A stretch of DNA of 57,260 bases, taken from the NCBI RefSeq assembly GCF_003955665.1, contig NZ_RXHU01000032.1, forward strand, positions 1 to 57,260, written 5' to 3'. Within the stretch, counting starts at the first letter, position 1. Every line of letters starts with the position of its first letter. The notes under the pieces are model-generated. The model had not been told where the DNA came from and did not search any database. It saw only the letters and a program-made list of their open reading frames with translations. Source of the DNA: Paenibacillus whitsoniae (GTDB lineage: Bacteria; Bacillota; Bacilli; Paenibacillales; NBRC-103111). A program made the position numbers and the translations under genes. Shown here one piece after another: positions 24,145 to 34,500 of the stretch.

Positions 24145-25902
24145 TTGAACAGGCCGATTTCCATACGAGCGATGTTGCTAACCGTTTTTTTGCTTCTTAT
24201 GCTGTTTCCTTTGATCGTCATCACGTATATCACGTACGAGAAACAAAACGAGATTTTTCAAAAGCAGGTCAGCCAATATTTGCTGCAGACCGTCAGTCAG
24301 ACCCAGCGAGCGTTGGAAGCGGATCTTACAGAGATCGACCGGCTAACGTGGCCCTTGCTGTATCAGCGCCCGCTCGATTTTCTGGATAAGCCCATCAATA
24401 GCCCGTACTTGCTGCAGGAAGCGAATCAGAAATTCAAAGAGTTAATGTATTCCGACCTGCTGCGGGGCCGGCTGGATCATATCCGCGCCGTTTATTTGGT
24501 CACCCCGAACCGAACGGTGCTGTCCACGGACAACGCTTTTCAATCTTACGAGCAGTTGGATATCGGCAATTTCAACCATATCGTCGAACAGATTCAGAAG
24601 CAGCCGCTTAAAATGGGTTGGTTCAGCGACAAATGGGCGATTTATCGGACCAAGGATGGCTTTAAGACCCCGGTGCGCGATTCCGTGACGGCAGCGAGGC
24701 AACTCATCGACAGCAATACGTCCGAACTGAGAGGGTATCTGTTCATCCAATTGAACGATCGCTTTATCGACGATAGTCTAGCCCCAGTCCGAATCGGTTC
24801 GACCGGGGCTCTCATGTTGTCCGACGCGGCGGGCGACGACATATATCGGCAGCAGTCAGCCTTGTTCGATGAGCCGGGCATCGAGGGTTTGGTGAAATCG
24901 CTATCGCATCCCGCGGAGGCAGTCGGTAAAGTCGCGGGAAAATGGTTGATGGCTCACGAAACGTCTGCAGTAAGCGGCTGGAGAATGACAGCGGTCGTTC
25001 CGTTAAACGAGCTCATGAGCCCGAATCAGAAAATTTTGAAATACTTACTCGTCATGGCGGGTTTAGGCGCGGTCATCTTCTCCATTGTATCCGTTCTCAT
25101 GGCTACCGCGATATCCAAGCCGGTCATCAATTTGGCCAAGCTGATGTCGTCACCTTCCATCGACCAGCTGCAGGTGCGTGAAATCCAGGGTTCCATTCAG
25201 GAAATCGGCGTCCTGCAGCGCAATTTCAACCGATTAATGCAGCGGATTCAACAGCTGATCCAAGAGAATGAGCAGCAGGAAAAGGAGAAGCGGAAGGCGC
25301 TGCTTCAAGCGCTCCAAATGCAAATTAAGCCGCATTTTCTATACAATACGCTCGATACGATCTACTGGATGTCGAAGAAGCACAAGGCGGAACCGATCAG
25401 CAAGCTTGTGACCGCGTTGGGCAAGTTTTTCCGGTTCACCTTGAGCGCGGAGCAGGAATGGACCACTTTGCAGATGGAGCTTGAGCATATCGAAAACTAT
25501 TTGCAAATTCAATCATTCCGCTACCGCGATCGGCTTCAATATACAATCGTCGCCGATCCGGATACGAAGGATACGAAAATTATGCCTCTTCTCCTGCAGC
25601 CGATTGTCGAGAACGCGCTCGAACATGGCATTTCCAAGGTTAGCGGGGGCGGTCAAGTCACAATCCGTGCCTTCAAGGAGGGCGAATGTGTAAACATCGT
25701 CATCCACAATACCGGGAGGAAAGTCGATATGGAGCAGGTCAGCCTTCAGTTGCAGGATTCGTCCAGTGAGCATCTGGGGCTTCGCAACGTCCAACAGCGC
25801 ATTTCCCTGGCATTCGGCCAAGATTACGGCATCCGCCTGGAAGCGGGGGAAGCGGAAGGGACGGCGGTAACGGTTTGCATTCCCCACAACGAATTGCATT
25901 AG
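24145..25902 (+). CDS. YesM-type sensor histidine kinase
   Basis: 585 residues. Membrane helices near 10-30 and 295-317 bound an extracellular sensor of about 265 residues. Then follow a HAMP linker (about 315-375), a coiled coil, and the His_kinase block MQIKPHFLYNTLDTIYW with the phospho-accepting His at 397. The ATPase domain shows PIVENALEHG, and GLRNVQQRISL near the end. This family senses extracellular sugars and signals to YesN-type AraC regulators. The TTG at 24145 is 16 bases after GGAAGGAGG, an unusually long spacing, so the true start is uncertain. The gene opens an operon with an anchored solute-binding protein and the YesN-like regulator. Confidence 0.9.
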   Translation: MNRPISIRAMLLTVFLLLMLFPLIVITYITYEKQNEIFQKQVSQYLLQTVSQTQRALEADLTEIDRLTWPLLYQRPLDFLDKPINSPYLLQEANQKFKELMYSDLLRGRLDHIRAVYLVTPNRTVLSTDNAFQSYEQLDIGNFNHIVEQIQKQPLKMGWFSDKWAIYRTKDGFKTPVRDSVTAARQLIDSNTSELRGYLFIQLNDRFIDDSLAPVRIGSTGALMLSDAAGDDIYRQQSALFDEPGIEGLVKSLSHPAEAVGKVAGKWLMAHETSAVSGWRMTAVVPLNELMSPNQKILKYLLVMAGLGAVIFSIVSVLMATAISKPVINLAKLMSSPSIDQLQVREIQGSIQEIGVLQRNFNRLMQRIQQLIQENEQQEKEKRKALLQALQMQIKPHFLYNTLDTIYWMSKKHKAEPISKLVTALGKFFRFTLSAEQEWTTLQMELEHIENYLQIQSFRYRDRLQYTIVADPDTKDTKIMPLLLQPIVENALEHGISKVSGGGQVTIRAFKEGECVNIVIHNTGRKVDMEQVSLQLQDSSSEHLGLRNVQQRISLAFGQDYGIRLEAGEAEGTAVTVCIPHNELH

Positions 25903-25927
25903 ATATCGATGCTGAGGAGGGAACGGT

Positions 25928-27253
25928 TTGAATCGCAGGAAGTACAACGGGTTGATCATCGTTTCTTTCGTCTTGCTGCTCGTCTGGGCGCTGAGCGGAA
26001 CGATACTGCTGAATCTCGAGACTACGGATTCGACGGTTGTTTCGGAGCCGGTTCGCAAAATCAAGGTACTGATCCGTACGGGAACCGAGTCTGCAGCTTT
26101 ACGACAGCTGCTGGCACCATTCGAACATGATACGGGGATCAGGGTCGAATTCATTGAGATCGGTCGCGACGGTTACTTTACGGCTGTAGGTACGCAACTG
26201 CTCGCCGGTTCGAACACGTTCGATATCGTCTTCGTCCCGAACACGTCTATCGCCCAGTTTGCTTCGGCGAAAGCGATCGCGCCTTTGGACGGTTACATAA
26301 GCAGTGAGCAATCATCCGCTCCCGAAGGGTTCGATCTCGACGATTTTCTGACGGTGTATCGCTACAAAGGTTCGATTTATGCTTTGCCCACGGACATCAG
26401 TACGCATTTCCTGTACTACCGCAGCGATTTGATTCCGAATCCGCCCGATACCTGGGAGGAAGTGTACGAGATCGCAAAGAGATTCTCGCAATTTGGGAAC
26501 CCGAAGTCCCCTACGATATGGGGGCTCGCGATGCCGGGCGTCGTTCCGGAAGAGCGGACCAAAATATTTGCCTCCTTGCTGTGGTCTTTCGGAGGAAACT
26601 TCCTGGACGAGGATAGTGGCAAGGTGCTACTTGATTCGGAGGCATCGGTCCGTGCCGGAGACTATTTGCAGCGGCTTGTTCGGGATAAGATTGTGCCGGA
26701 TAAGATTCTGTCCTGGGATTTCGTGCGGACGAGGGACGCGCTCTTGTCCGGGGAAGTCGCTATGGCAGCACCGTATTGGAACTCGGCATATCCGTCGATC
26801 AAACTAAACGCTGGCCCTTATGCGGGCTTCATTCGGATCGCGTTACTTCCAGGGAGGAAGGACAGCGACGGAACGGTTCAACGCGTTCCTTTCCAGCACG
26901 GCTGGACGCTGGCGATCAACGCAAACTCGGATAACAAGGAAGCGGCGTGGAAGTTTCTCGCATATGCCACTGGTAAACGTGGGGGAATGATCTACGCTGA
27001 TGCCGGCGGTGTGCCGGCGAGGCGTTCGCTGCTCGGCGACCCGGCGTTCCGGGAGAAGCGCCCCGATTTTTCGCTCATTCTGGAAACGATGAAGATGGCC
27101 AAGAACGAGCCGTCAGTTACCTACTATCCGGCGATGGTGGATGCGGTGGAACGGGCTCTCGCCAAAGTAATGACGTTGTATGAAGAACCGCAGGACGCAT
27201 TCCGGGAGGCGTCCACCGATCTGCGCCGTCTGGCGGTGCGGGCGGCTCCGTGA
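25928..27253 (+). CDS. membrane-anchored sugar-binding protein, probable co-sensor
   Basis: 441 residues of the family 1 extracellular solute-binding fold (blocks FDIVFVPNTSIAQF, KGSIYALPTDISTHFLYYRS and NPPDTWEEV; sugar-hinge segment DALLSGEVAMAAPYW). The N-terminus is a single uncleaved helix (NGLIIVSFVLLLVWALSGTI) with no lipobox Cys, unlike the lipoprotein gene further down. GAGGAGGG lies 6 bases before the TTG start. It is encoded between the sensor kinase and its regulator, apart from the permeases. That position and anchor suggest it presents ligand to the kinase rather than to the transporter; this is inference, by analogy with three-component sugar sensors in Firmicutes. Confidence 0.85.
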   Translation: MNRRKYNGLIIVSFVLLLVWALSGTILLNLETTDSTVVSEPVRKIKVLIRTGTESAALRQLLAPFEHDTGIRVEFIEIGRDGYFTAVGTQLLAGSNTFDIVFVPNTSIAQFASAKAIAPLDGYISSEQSSAPEGFDLDDFLTVYRYKGSIYALPTDISTHFLYYRSDLIPNPPDTWEEVYEIAKRFSQFGNPKSPTIWGLAMPGVVPEERTKIFASLLWSFGGNFLDEDSGKVLLDSEASVRAGDYLQRLVRDKIVPDKILSWDFVRTRDALLSGEVAMAAPYWNSAYPSIKLNAGPYAGFIRIALLPGRKDSDGTVQRVPFQHGWTLAINANSDNKEAAWKFLAYATGKRGGMIYADAGGVPARRSLLGDPAFREKRPDFSLILETMKMAKNEPSVTYYPAMVDAVERALAKVMTLYEEPQDAFREASTDLRRLAVRAAP

Positions 27254-27269
27254 AAGGAAGGGGATTAGG

Positions 27270-28073
27270 TTGGCTAAGGCGGAATACCGCGCGATGATTA
27301 TCGATGATGAAGCCTGGATTCGGGAAGGACTATGCGAACACATCGAGTGGGAGAAGCTCGGCATCGAGCTCGTTAACGTTTTCGAGGACGGCGCCGAAGC
27401 GCTTGCCTATTTGGAGAAAGACCCGGTTGACATCGTCTTGTCCGATATACGCATGCCCAACATGACCGGGCTCGAACTGGTGGCCCGGCTTCGCGTCAGC
27501 GGCCGCGTAGAAGAGGAAGCCGACGCGATCACAGTCAAAGACTTGTCTGGCATCAAGGTGATCTTCTTGAGCGGTTATGGTGATTTCCAATACGCGCAGG
27601 AAGCGCTGCGGCTGGGAGCGGTCGATTATTTGCTCAAGCCGACAGAGGTGGAGGAGATCGAAAACGCCTTGCTGAAGGCCAAGGCGCTTTGCGCTTCGGA
27701 CAGAGTTTCTCCGTCCAGAATGCGTAGCGCCATCGAGCCATTGGAGGAACCGAGCTCTTATTTGATTAAGAAGGCTCTGAACTACATTCACGCGCATTTT
27801 GCCGAAGAGGTTCATTTGGCGGACATTGCGGGCGAGTTGTTCGTGACGCCGAACTATTTGAGTCGATTGTTTCGCCAGGAGACCGGACGATCGTTTGTCG
27901 AATGCTTGTCCCGGATACGCCTCGGTAAAGCCTGCAGCCTGCTGACGGAGGGCAAGCTGAAAATCTATCAAGTGGGAGAAGCGGTCGGTTATCCGAATCC
28001 GCGTTATTTTAGCGAGTGGTTCCAGAAAAATATGGGCATGTCACCAGGAGATTTCCGGAAAACGCAAATATGA
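27270..28073 (+). CDS. YesN-type response regulator (AraC output)
   Basis: 267 residues. The receiver has Asp59 in LSDIRMPN, IFLSGYGDFQYA, and Lys in YLLKP. After a short linker the C-terminal AraC domain has both helix-turn-helix motifs (LADIAGELFVTPNYLSRLFR and VGEAVGYPNPRYFSEWFQK). It lacks the long central region of full-size YesN proteins. Start choice: GGAAGGGG sits 6 bases before a TTG at 27270, just after the preceding stop; longer readings would overlap that gene. It probably activates the downstream transporter genes and perhaps the lyase gene when phosphorylated by the YesM-like kinase. Confidence 0.92.
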   Translation: MAKAEYRAMIIDDEAWIREGLCEHIEWEKLGIELVNVFEDGAEALAYLEKDPVDIVLSDIRMPNMTGLELVARLRVSGRVEEEADAITVKDLSGIKVIFLSGYGDFQYAQEALRLGAVDYLLKPTEVEEIENALLKAKALCASDRVSPSRMRSAIEPLEEPSSYLIKKALNYIHAHFAEEVHLADIAGELFVTPNYLSRLFRQETGRSFVECLSRIRLGKACSLLTEGKLKIYQVGEAVGYPNPRYFSEWFQKNMGMSPGDFRKTQI

Positions 28074-28084
28074 AAGCGGTTCAA
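28070..28084. promoter_or_regulatory. possible cre (CcpA) site before the transporter genes
   Basis: ATGAAAGCGGTTCAA agrees with the cre consensus except at two of the last three positions. It overlaps the regulator's stop codon. An inverted repeat AGGCGAA/TTCGCCT (28089-28122) follows. Confidence 0.4.
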
Positions 28085-28203
28085 AATTAGGCGAAAAAGC
28101 GGACGAAAAGATAGATTCGCCTCATTATGTCAATAATCCCGATCGAGTAGGATAAAGATGTTAAGCGATTACATCATTCATCGGATCGAAAGGGGTTAAT
28201 GAC

Positions 28204-29550
28204 ATGAAACAAAAAGTGGGCCTGGCTTTTACGGCGGCAGCCGTCCTCGGCATGATGCTGACGGGGTGCAGCAGCAATTCGAACAACGGCGCTTCGCCTT
28301 CCGCGGCATCTCCTAGCACACCGCCAAGCACACAGCCGAGCGCAAGCGCATCCGCCACGCCCGGCGGCGGCAATCAACAGGTCGAAATTTTCAGCTGGTG
28401 GACCGGCGCGGGCGAGGAAGCGGGTCTGAAAGGACTTATCAAGGAATTTGAAGGCAAGCATGCCAACATCAAAGTCATCAATTCCGCCGTCTCCGGCGGC
28501 GCCGGTACGAACGCCAAGGCGGTGCTGGCAAGCCGGATGCAGGGCGGGGATCCGCCAGATGCGTTTCAGGTGCATGGCGGCGCTGAACTGAATACCGGCT
28601 GGGTGGCGGCAAACAAGGTCATCCCGCTGAACGATCTGTACGAGGCGGAAGGTTGGAAAACCAAATTTCCGCAAGATCTGATCGACCTCGTTAGCAAGGA
28701 CGGCAACATCTACTCGGTACCGGTCAACATCCATCGCGGCAACGTGTTATTCTACAACAAGAAAATTTTCGACAGCAACGGTCTGAAAGCCCCGACGACG
28801 TTTGACGAGTTCTTCGCGGTGGCCGACGCTTTGAAAGCCAAGGGCATCGTTCCGCTGGCCTTGGGCGATAAGGAGCCGTGGTCGGCCACGATGCTGTTCG
28901 AGAACGTGCTGCTCGGCCAGCTCGGCACGGAAGATTACAAGAAATTGTGGACGGGCAAGCTGTCTTTCGACGACGCCAAGGTGAAGACTTCGCTGGAAAC
29001 GTTTAAGAAGATGCTAACTTATATCAACTCCGATCATGCCGCCCGCAACTGGCAGGACGCCGCGCAGCTGGTGGCAAACGGCGAAGCAGCGATGAACGTG
29101 ATGGGCGATTGGGCGAAAGGCTACTTCACGACGGATCTGAAATTAACCGCGAACAAAGACTTCGGCTGGGTGGCGACGCCGAACTCGTCCGGCATGTTTA
29201 TGGTCGTCACCGACACGTTCGCGATTCCGAAGGGCGCCAAGCACATAGAGGCAGCCAAAGAATGGTTGAAAGTGCTCGGCTCGGTAGAAGGGCAGGATGT
29301 GTTCAACCCGCTGAAGGGCTCCATTCCGGCTCGCGTCGATGCGAACAAATCCAAGTATGACGTGTATGGGCAATCGACGATTGAAGATTTCAAGGCAAGC
29401 AAGCTGGCGCCGAGCATGGCTCACGGCTCCGCCGCTCCAGAAGGCTTCACGACGCAAGCGAACCAGGTCATCAACATTTTCGTCACCAACGGCGATGTGA
29501 ATCAAGCGCTGAAAGCGCTGAAGCAAGCGCAAAGCTCGAGCATTAAGTAG
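28204..29550 (+). CDS. sugar ABC transporter lipoprotein, solute-binding
   Basis: 448 residues. A lipoprotein signal peptide with lipobox LTGC (Cys at about 22) is followed by a Ser/Pro/Thr-rich tether and a family 1 extracellular binding domain (VEIFSWWTGAGEEAGLKGLI, YSVPVNIHRGNVLFYNKKIF, GEAAMNVMGDWAKGYF). It should be held on the outer face of the membrane and deliver a sugar or oligosaccharide to the two permeases encoded next. AAGGGG precedes the ATG. A hairpin after the gene probably gives it higher expression than the permeases. Given the lyase downstream, unsaturated uronic-acid oligosaccharides are likely ligands, by context. Confidence 0.93.
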   Translation: MKQKVGLAFTAAAVLGMMLTGCSSNSNNGASPSAASPSTPPSTQPSASASATPGGGNQQVEIFSWWTGAGEEAGLKGLIKEFEGKHANIKVINSAVSGGAGTNAKAVLASRMQGGDPPDAFQVHGGAELNTGWVAANKVIPLNDLYEAEGWKTKFPQDLIDLVSKDGNIYSVPVNIHRGNVLFYNKKIFDSNGLKAPTTFDEFFAVADALKAKGIVPLALGDKEPWSATMLFENVLLGQLGTEDYKKLWTGKLSFDDAKVKTSLETFKKMLTYINSDHAARNWQDAAQLVANGEAAMNVMGDWAKGYFTTDLKLTANKDFGWVATPNSSGMFMVVTDTFAIPKGAKHIEAAKEWLKVLGSVEGQDVFNPLKGSIPARVDANKSKYDVYGQSTIEDFKASKLAPSMAHGSAAPEGFTTQANQVINIFVTNGDVNQALKALKQAQSSSIK

Positions 29551-29561
29551 AGAATAGCATT

Positions 29562-29593
29562 AAGGGTCAGACGCCGAATCGCGCGGCTGACCC
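29562..29593 (+). terminator. attenuating hairpin between binding-protein and permease genes
   Basis: AAGGGTCAG and CTGACCCT pair, with an inner GC-rich loop, then CCTTATT. The lack of a long T-run suggests partial termination or message stabilisation, the usual way to make more binding protein than permease. Confidence 0.55.
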
Positions 29594-29615
29594 TCCTTAT
29601 TGGGAGTGATCGCTT

Positions 29616-30569
29616 ATGATAGACACGGGTTCCGTAACGGCTCCAAGACGCCGTAACCGGACAATTGCCCGAATGGCGCCGATTCTGATGATCTTGCCGT
29701 CGTTTGTGGTTATCGGGATATTCGTTTACGGGTTCATCGCTTGGACAGGTTATGTATCCTTTACGGATTGGAATACGCTCGTGAAGTCGTCCAATTGGAT
29801 CGGCTTTGACAATTACCGCTTTCTTTTTCAGGATTTTCGGTTTCAGTCCGATTTGCGCAATACGCTCTTTTTTACCGCGTTGTTCATTGGCTTGTCCATG
29901 ATGGTCGGCCTATTCCTGGCCCGGATTGTCGATACGAAAGTCCGCGGTGAGGTTTTCTTCCGCAACGTATTCATCTTTCCGATGGCATTGTCCTTCATCG
30001 TTACCGGGGTCATTTGGCAATGGATCCTATCGCCCAAAACCGGAGTGAATCTGATTCTGAAGAATATTGGTTTTACGCATGTGCCTGATTGGTTCGTCAG
30101 CACCCAGATCATACCGAAAGTTCATACCGGGCAGATCGATTTCGGCATGCCGATGGCGATTATAGCCGTCGTGGTAGCCGCCGTATGGCAAATGACAGGT
30201 TTCGCCATGGCGATGTATTTGGCCGGATTACGGGCCATTCCCGAAGATCTGCGTGAAGCCGCACGCGTTGACGGTGCAGCCGAACGTCAAATCTTCCGCA
30301 AAGTCATCCTTCCGCAGCTGAAACCGATCTCTATGAGCCTGATCATCATTCTGGCGCATGTTTCGTTGAAAATATTCGATTTAATTTACGCGATGACGGG
30401 TCCCGGCGCCATGTTCGTGACGGACGTTCCCGGCATGTATATGTTCGAGACGACTTTCCGCGGGAATCATTACGCCCAAGGCGCAGGTATCGCGATGGTC
30501 ATGCTGCTGCTCGTATCTCTCGTCATCGTGCCCTATTTGATTTCCGCGTTCCGAAAGGAGAAGTCGTAG
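29616..30569 (+). CDS. sugar ABC transporter permease, MalF/UgpA type
   Basis: 317 residues with six membrane helices. The EAA loop that contacts the ATPase is [20 protein letters not shown], followed by ILPQLKP. The N-terminus ([19 protein letters not shown]) is typical of the first permease of CUT1 sugar importers. GGGAG precedes the ATG. It forms a heterodimer with the permease encoded 1 bp downstream. No ATPase gene is in the window, as is common for Paenibacillus and Bacillus CUT1 systems that share an MsmX-like ATPase. Confidence 0.93.
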   Translation: MIDTGSVTAPRRRNRTIARMAPILMILPSFVVIGIFVYGFIAWTGYVSFTDWNTLVKSSNWIGFDNYRFLFQDFRFQSDLRNTLFFTALFIGLSMMVGLFLARIVDTKVRGEVFFRNVFIFPMALSFIVTGVIWQWILSPKTGVNLILKNIGFTHVPDWFVSTQIIPKVHTGQIDFGMPMAIIAVVVAAVWQMTGFAMAMYLAGLRAIPEDLREAARVDGAAERQIFRKVILPQLKPISMSLIIILAHVSLKIFDLIYAMTGPGAMFVTDVPGMYMFETTFRGNHYAQGAGIAMVMLLLVSLVIVPYLISAFRKEKS

Positions 30570-30570
30570 A

Positions 30571-31392
30571 ATGGCGATGCCGCGCACGAAACGGCTTGTT
30601 CTGTACTTCACACTCGCTGTGCTTGCAGCCGTCTTCCTCGTCCCGATCTATGTCATGCTCGTCACGAGCGTCAAGAGCGTGGATGAAATTACGCTTGACC
30701 AGATGTGGAAGCTTCCCTCCCGTCTGAATTTCTCAGCCTATCACGAAGCTTACGATAAGCTGATTCCGAATTTGGCCAACAGCTTCTATCTGGCCGTCCC
30801 GGCGACGCTGCTGTCTTCGCTGCTGGGTTCCATGAACGGTTATGTGCTGTCCAAATGGAAATTCCGGGGCTCTGATACGTTGTTTGCGTTGATGCTGTTC
30901 GGGATGTTCATTCCGTACCAGAGCATTCTCATTCCGCTGATTCAATTTTTGCAGAAGGTGCAGCTCTATAACTCGATCCCCGGCCTCATCCTGATTCACG
31001 TCATATATGGTTTGCCTATATGCACCCTGATGTTCCGCAATTTCTACGCCGGCATACCGAACGAACTGCTGGAAGCGGCGCAAATCGACGGCAACGGCTT
31101 CATGGGGATTTACAGAAGGGTAATTTTCCCGCTGTCGATCACCGGATTCGTCGTCGTCGGCATTTGGCAGTTTACGAGCGTATGGAACGAATTCCTGTTC
31201 GCCGTATCACTGACTTCGCAGAAACATCAGCCGATTATGGTCGCGCTGCAGAATCTGTCCGGAAGCCAGATCGTGCAATGGAACGTGCAGATGGCGGGAG
31301 CGCTGTTGGCTGCACTGCCTACCCTCGCCGTATATATTTTCTTAGGAAAGTTCTTCATACGCGGATTGCTCTCGGGATCGATTAAAGGATAG
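30571..31392 (+). CDS. sugar ABC transporter permease, MalG/UgpE type
   Basis: 273 residues with six helices. The EAA loop is [20 protein letters not shown] followed by VIFPLS, and the C-terminus is [14 protein letters not shown], characteristic of the second CUT1 permease. The ATG lies right after the stop of the first permease (coupled; AAAGGAG within that gene's end). It is the last gene of the transporter cluster before a hairpin and the lyase gene. Confidence 0.93.
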   Translation: MAMPRTKRLVLYFTLAVLAAVFLVPIYVMLVTSVKSVDEITLDQMWKLPSRLNFSAYHEAYDKLIPNLANSFYLAVPATLLSSLLGSMNGYVLSKWKFRGSDTLFALMLFGMFIPYQSILIPLIQFLQKVQLYNSIPGLILIHVIYGLPICTLMFRNFYAGIPNELLEAAQIDGNGFMGIYRRVIFPLSITGFVVVGIWQFTSVWNEFLFAVSLTSQKHQPIMVALQNLSGSQIVQWNVQMAGALLAALPTLAVYIFLGKFFIRGLLSGSIKG

Positions 31393-31422
31393 CCGCTCCA
31401 AGCTGTCATTCGTTTATGAAAT

Positions 31423-31448
31423 AGGCCCGGCCAGCAGTGGCTGGGCCT
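31423..31448 (+). terminator. hairpin after the permease genes
   Basis: AGGCCCGGCCA and TGGCTGGGCCT pair with one G-T. Only CAAATT follows, so termination may be partial. Confidence 0.6.
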
Positions 31449-31466
31449 CAAATTCCTATTGTAAGA

Positions 31467-31483
31467 AAGCGGTTGCAACGCTT
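31467..31483. promoter_or_regulatory. LacI/CcpA-type operator before the lyase gene
   Basis: AAGCGGTTGCAACGCTT is a near-palindrome with arms AAGCG/CGCTT and centre GTTGCAA. Read with its left flank (AAGAAAGCGGTTGCA) it also fits the cre pattern with two mismatches. It lies 45 bp before the lyase start. Confidence 0.5.
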
Positions 31484-31527
31484 GATTACGCCGGCAGCAG
31501 CAAAATATGTGATGAAGGAGAGTCGTT

Positions 31528-34500
31528 ATGAAGCAAAAACGACTATTGAGTATGGTTTTAGCGTTTGTCATGATGCTGACCATGGTTTTGAACAGTGTGC
31601 CTGTTTCCGCACAAGGGCAAACAGTCGATGAATTTGATAAACTGCGGGACAAATGGCAGTATTTGGCTATGGGCGGTGATTATGATCCCAAGGACCCGAA
31701 TATGCAAGGGTTGCTGCATGCTATCAATAATGTGGCGCAGGATCTTCTTGACAGGATCAATCCTACTCCTACACCGGATTGGGGCGACAATGATTACCTT
31801 TGGAAAGAATATATGCTTGGCAACCGCGGTTCTGCATATAGTGACTCAAATAATACCCAGTTCACGATCCGAAGCCTTAAGTTCATGGCACTAGCCTTTC
31901 AGACGAAAGGCTGTGAACTTTATCAGAATGAAAGATTGAAAAATGAGATACTCCGTGGAATGGATTATATTTATAAAAATCATTTTAAGGTCGGAGTAGA
32001 AACGAATTCCTATGGGAATTGGTTTACTTGGGAAATTGGAGGGCCGATTTATCTTAGTGAGACCGTTCTGCTTATGTATGATTATCTGACAGCAGAACAG
32101 ATCCAGGCTTATACATCAACTGCTTATCGGGGAGCGACCAAAGTCGGGGGAGACGCCTATATGTATGTTGGTGCAAATGCTTTGTGGAGAGATCGTGTCC
32201 GCATGTATTCGGGCATTCTTCTTAAAGATAGTACAATCCTTGCCTATGTAAAAAATGATGTTCCTTCCTTTATGGGATATGTTAAAAGCGGCGATGGCTA
32301 TTATGAAGACGGTACGTTTATGCAGCACGGAAATGTTGTTTATAATGGCGGCTATGGGAAAGAAGCATTTTCCGATGTGAGTCACTTTATCTATATGCTT
32401 GATGACTCTCCATGGAAGATTACCGGCCCCGAAAGAGATAATATGAGTACCATCGTGGAAAAAAGTTATGTGCCTTTTATGTATAAAGGCGTCTTCATGG
32501 ATATGGTAAGGGGACGTGAAATCACCCGCAAAGATACGACCGATGCCTATGCTGGTATTACCATTAGCCTCGATGTTCTACTGTTCTCCGAATCGGTATC
32601 TGAGGAAGCGGGCAAGAGATTTAAAGGAATGATTAAGGAATGGATGAATAATGAAAATGCCATACGTACTTTAAATGAGGGTGCCGGTGTTGCGTGGTAT
32701 ATGTTCCCCGTATATAATCTCTCCAAAACTTTGGAAATCCTTAAGGACGATTCAATCAAGCCGGTTTCAAATACGGGAAAAAGCTATACCTTTGGTAAAG
32801 GTGTAAGAACCGTTCATACGACAGACAAGTTCTCATTTGGTCTTTCTATGTATAGCAAAGATATCACAACCTTTGAGCAAGGGGATAGTAATACAAAAGG
32901 CTGGTATACCGGTCTTGGACAGACTTATGTCTATACACCTGATATTGGACAGTATACCTATCAAAAGCCAACTGTTGACTGGTATCGGCTTGCTGGTGTA
33001 ACTGCCGTTAATGGCATCACGGTCGGCAGTCATAAAAATGCAAACTCCTTTGCTGGAAGCACCACGCTTAATGGTTCTTACAGTACTGCCGGCCTGGAGA
33101 TTTCATCCGGCAGCACAAAAGTGAGCGCAAAAAAATCGTGGTTTATGTTTGATAACGAGGTTGTAGCGTTAGGGTCAGGCATTACTTCTACACATAATAA
33201 CCATGTTGAAACTACGATTGATAACCATTATATTACAGGTGATAATGCTCTAATTATCAATGGGGAAAGACAGTCAAACACGCTCGGTTGGAACGGTGAA
33301 ATCGATAATGCCAGGTGGGCACTAATCGAAGGAAATGTTAAAGGCTCCAATATTGGCGTTTATTTTCCGAAAGAAACCAAGATCGGCGCAGTCCGTGAAA
33401 CCCGTAAAGGGAAATGGACGGATTTGGGCTCTTATAATGTGGATGAAGATGTGCAATCAGCCAATTACCTTACGATGTGGATTGATCATGGCTCAAAGCC
33501 GGTGAATGAAAGCTATGCCTACGTTCTATTGCCTGAAATGACCGCAGAGCAGGTTGAAAACTATGCAGACTCCAGCGATATTGAAATCATCCGTCAGGAT
33601 AATAATGTTCACGCTGTATACGAGAAAACGCTCCATACGCTTGGCGTAAACTTCTGGCAAGATGGTGATCAATCCATTGATGCAATGGGTGTAAAAGATT
33701 ATGTTACTGTTGATAAAGCTGCTTCTATGATGATAAAAGAAGATGATCATAAGCTTAGCTTTGCTCTTTCAGATACGACAAAGAGAAATTCGGGCACAAT
33801 TACGGTGGATATTAACCGGGCAGCTGTCGGGGTTATTTCTAAAGATAGCCGGATTAAGGTTATTCAAACTTCCCCGTCAATCAGGTTTGAGCTGGATGTC
33901 GATCAATCTTTCGGGAATCCGATTGAAGCTGAGTTTTCCTTCCAACCACTTGAGGCGCCAGGAGAAACATCTATTACAAATGTGGCGTTAAACGATGTCA
34001 CATTGAGCCTTGACTTTGCAAAAGCTTCGCGAGCAACAGGTTATAAGTTGGTTTACGGTACGGAAAGCGGAAATTATACGGATTCGCTCGTTACTTTTGG
34101 AAATACAGCGCAAATCAAAGGGTTAAATGCAAATACGACTTATTATTTTGCAGTTAAAGCAATGAATGATTCAGGAGAAGGCAGCCTATCTCCCGAAATA
34201 TCCTATCATATTGGCAACACACGTACTTTGATCGAAGAATTCGAAGATTTCTCCAAGACGGTCAGTTATTCCGGTGGATGGGCCTTCGACGCTTCCAATG
34301 CGAATACTTACTATGATGGAGATTCTACCCGTTTTAAGAGAAATGATGCAGATAAAACGAATCCAAGACGAGAGGAATATGTAACCTACTATACGCCAAC
34401 ACCAAAAGACTTTGAACTGACGACCTATGATTATGGTTTAGCTAGTGCAGGGGATAATACGATCCTTCAATTCTTCGGTTCAACAGATAATGAGAACTGG

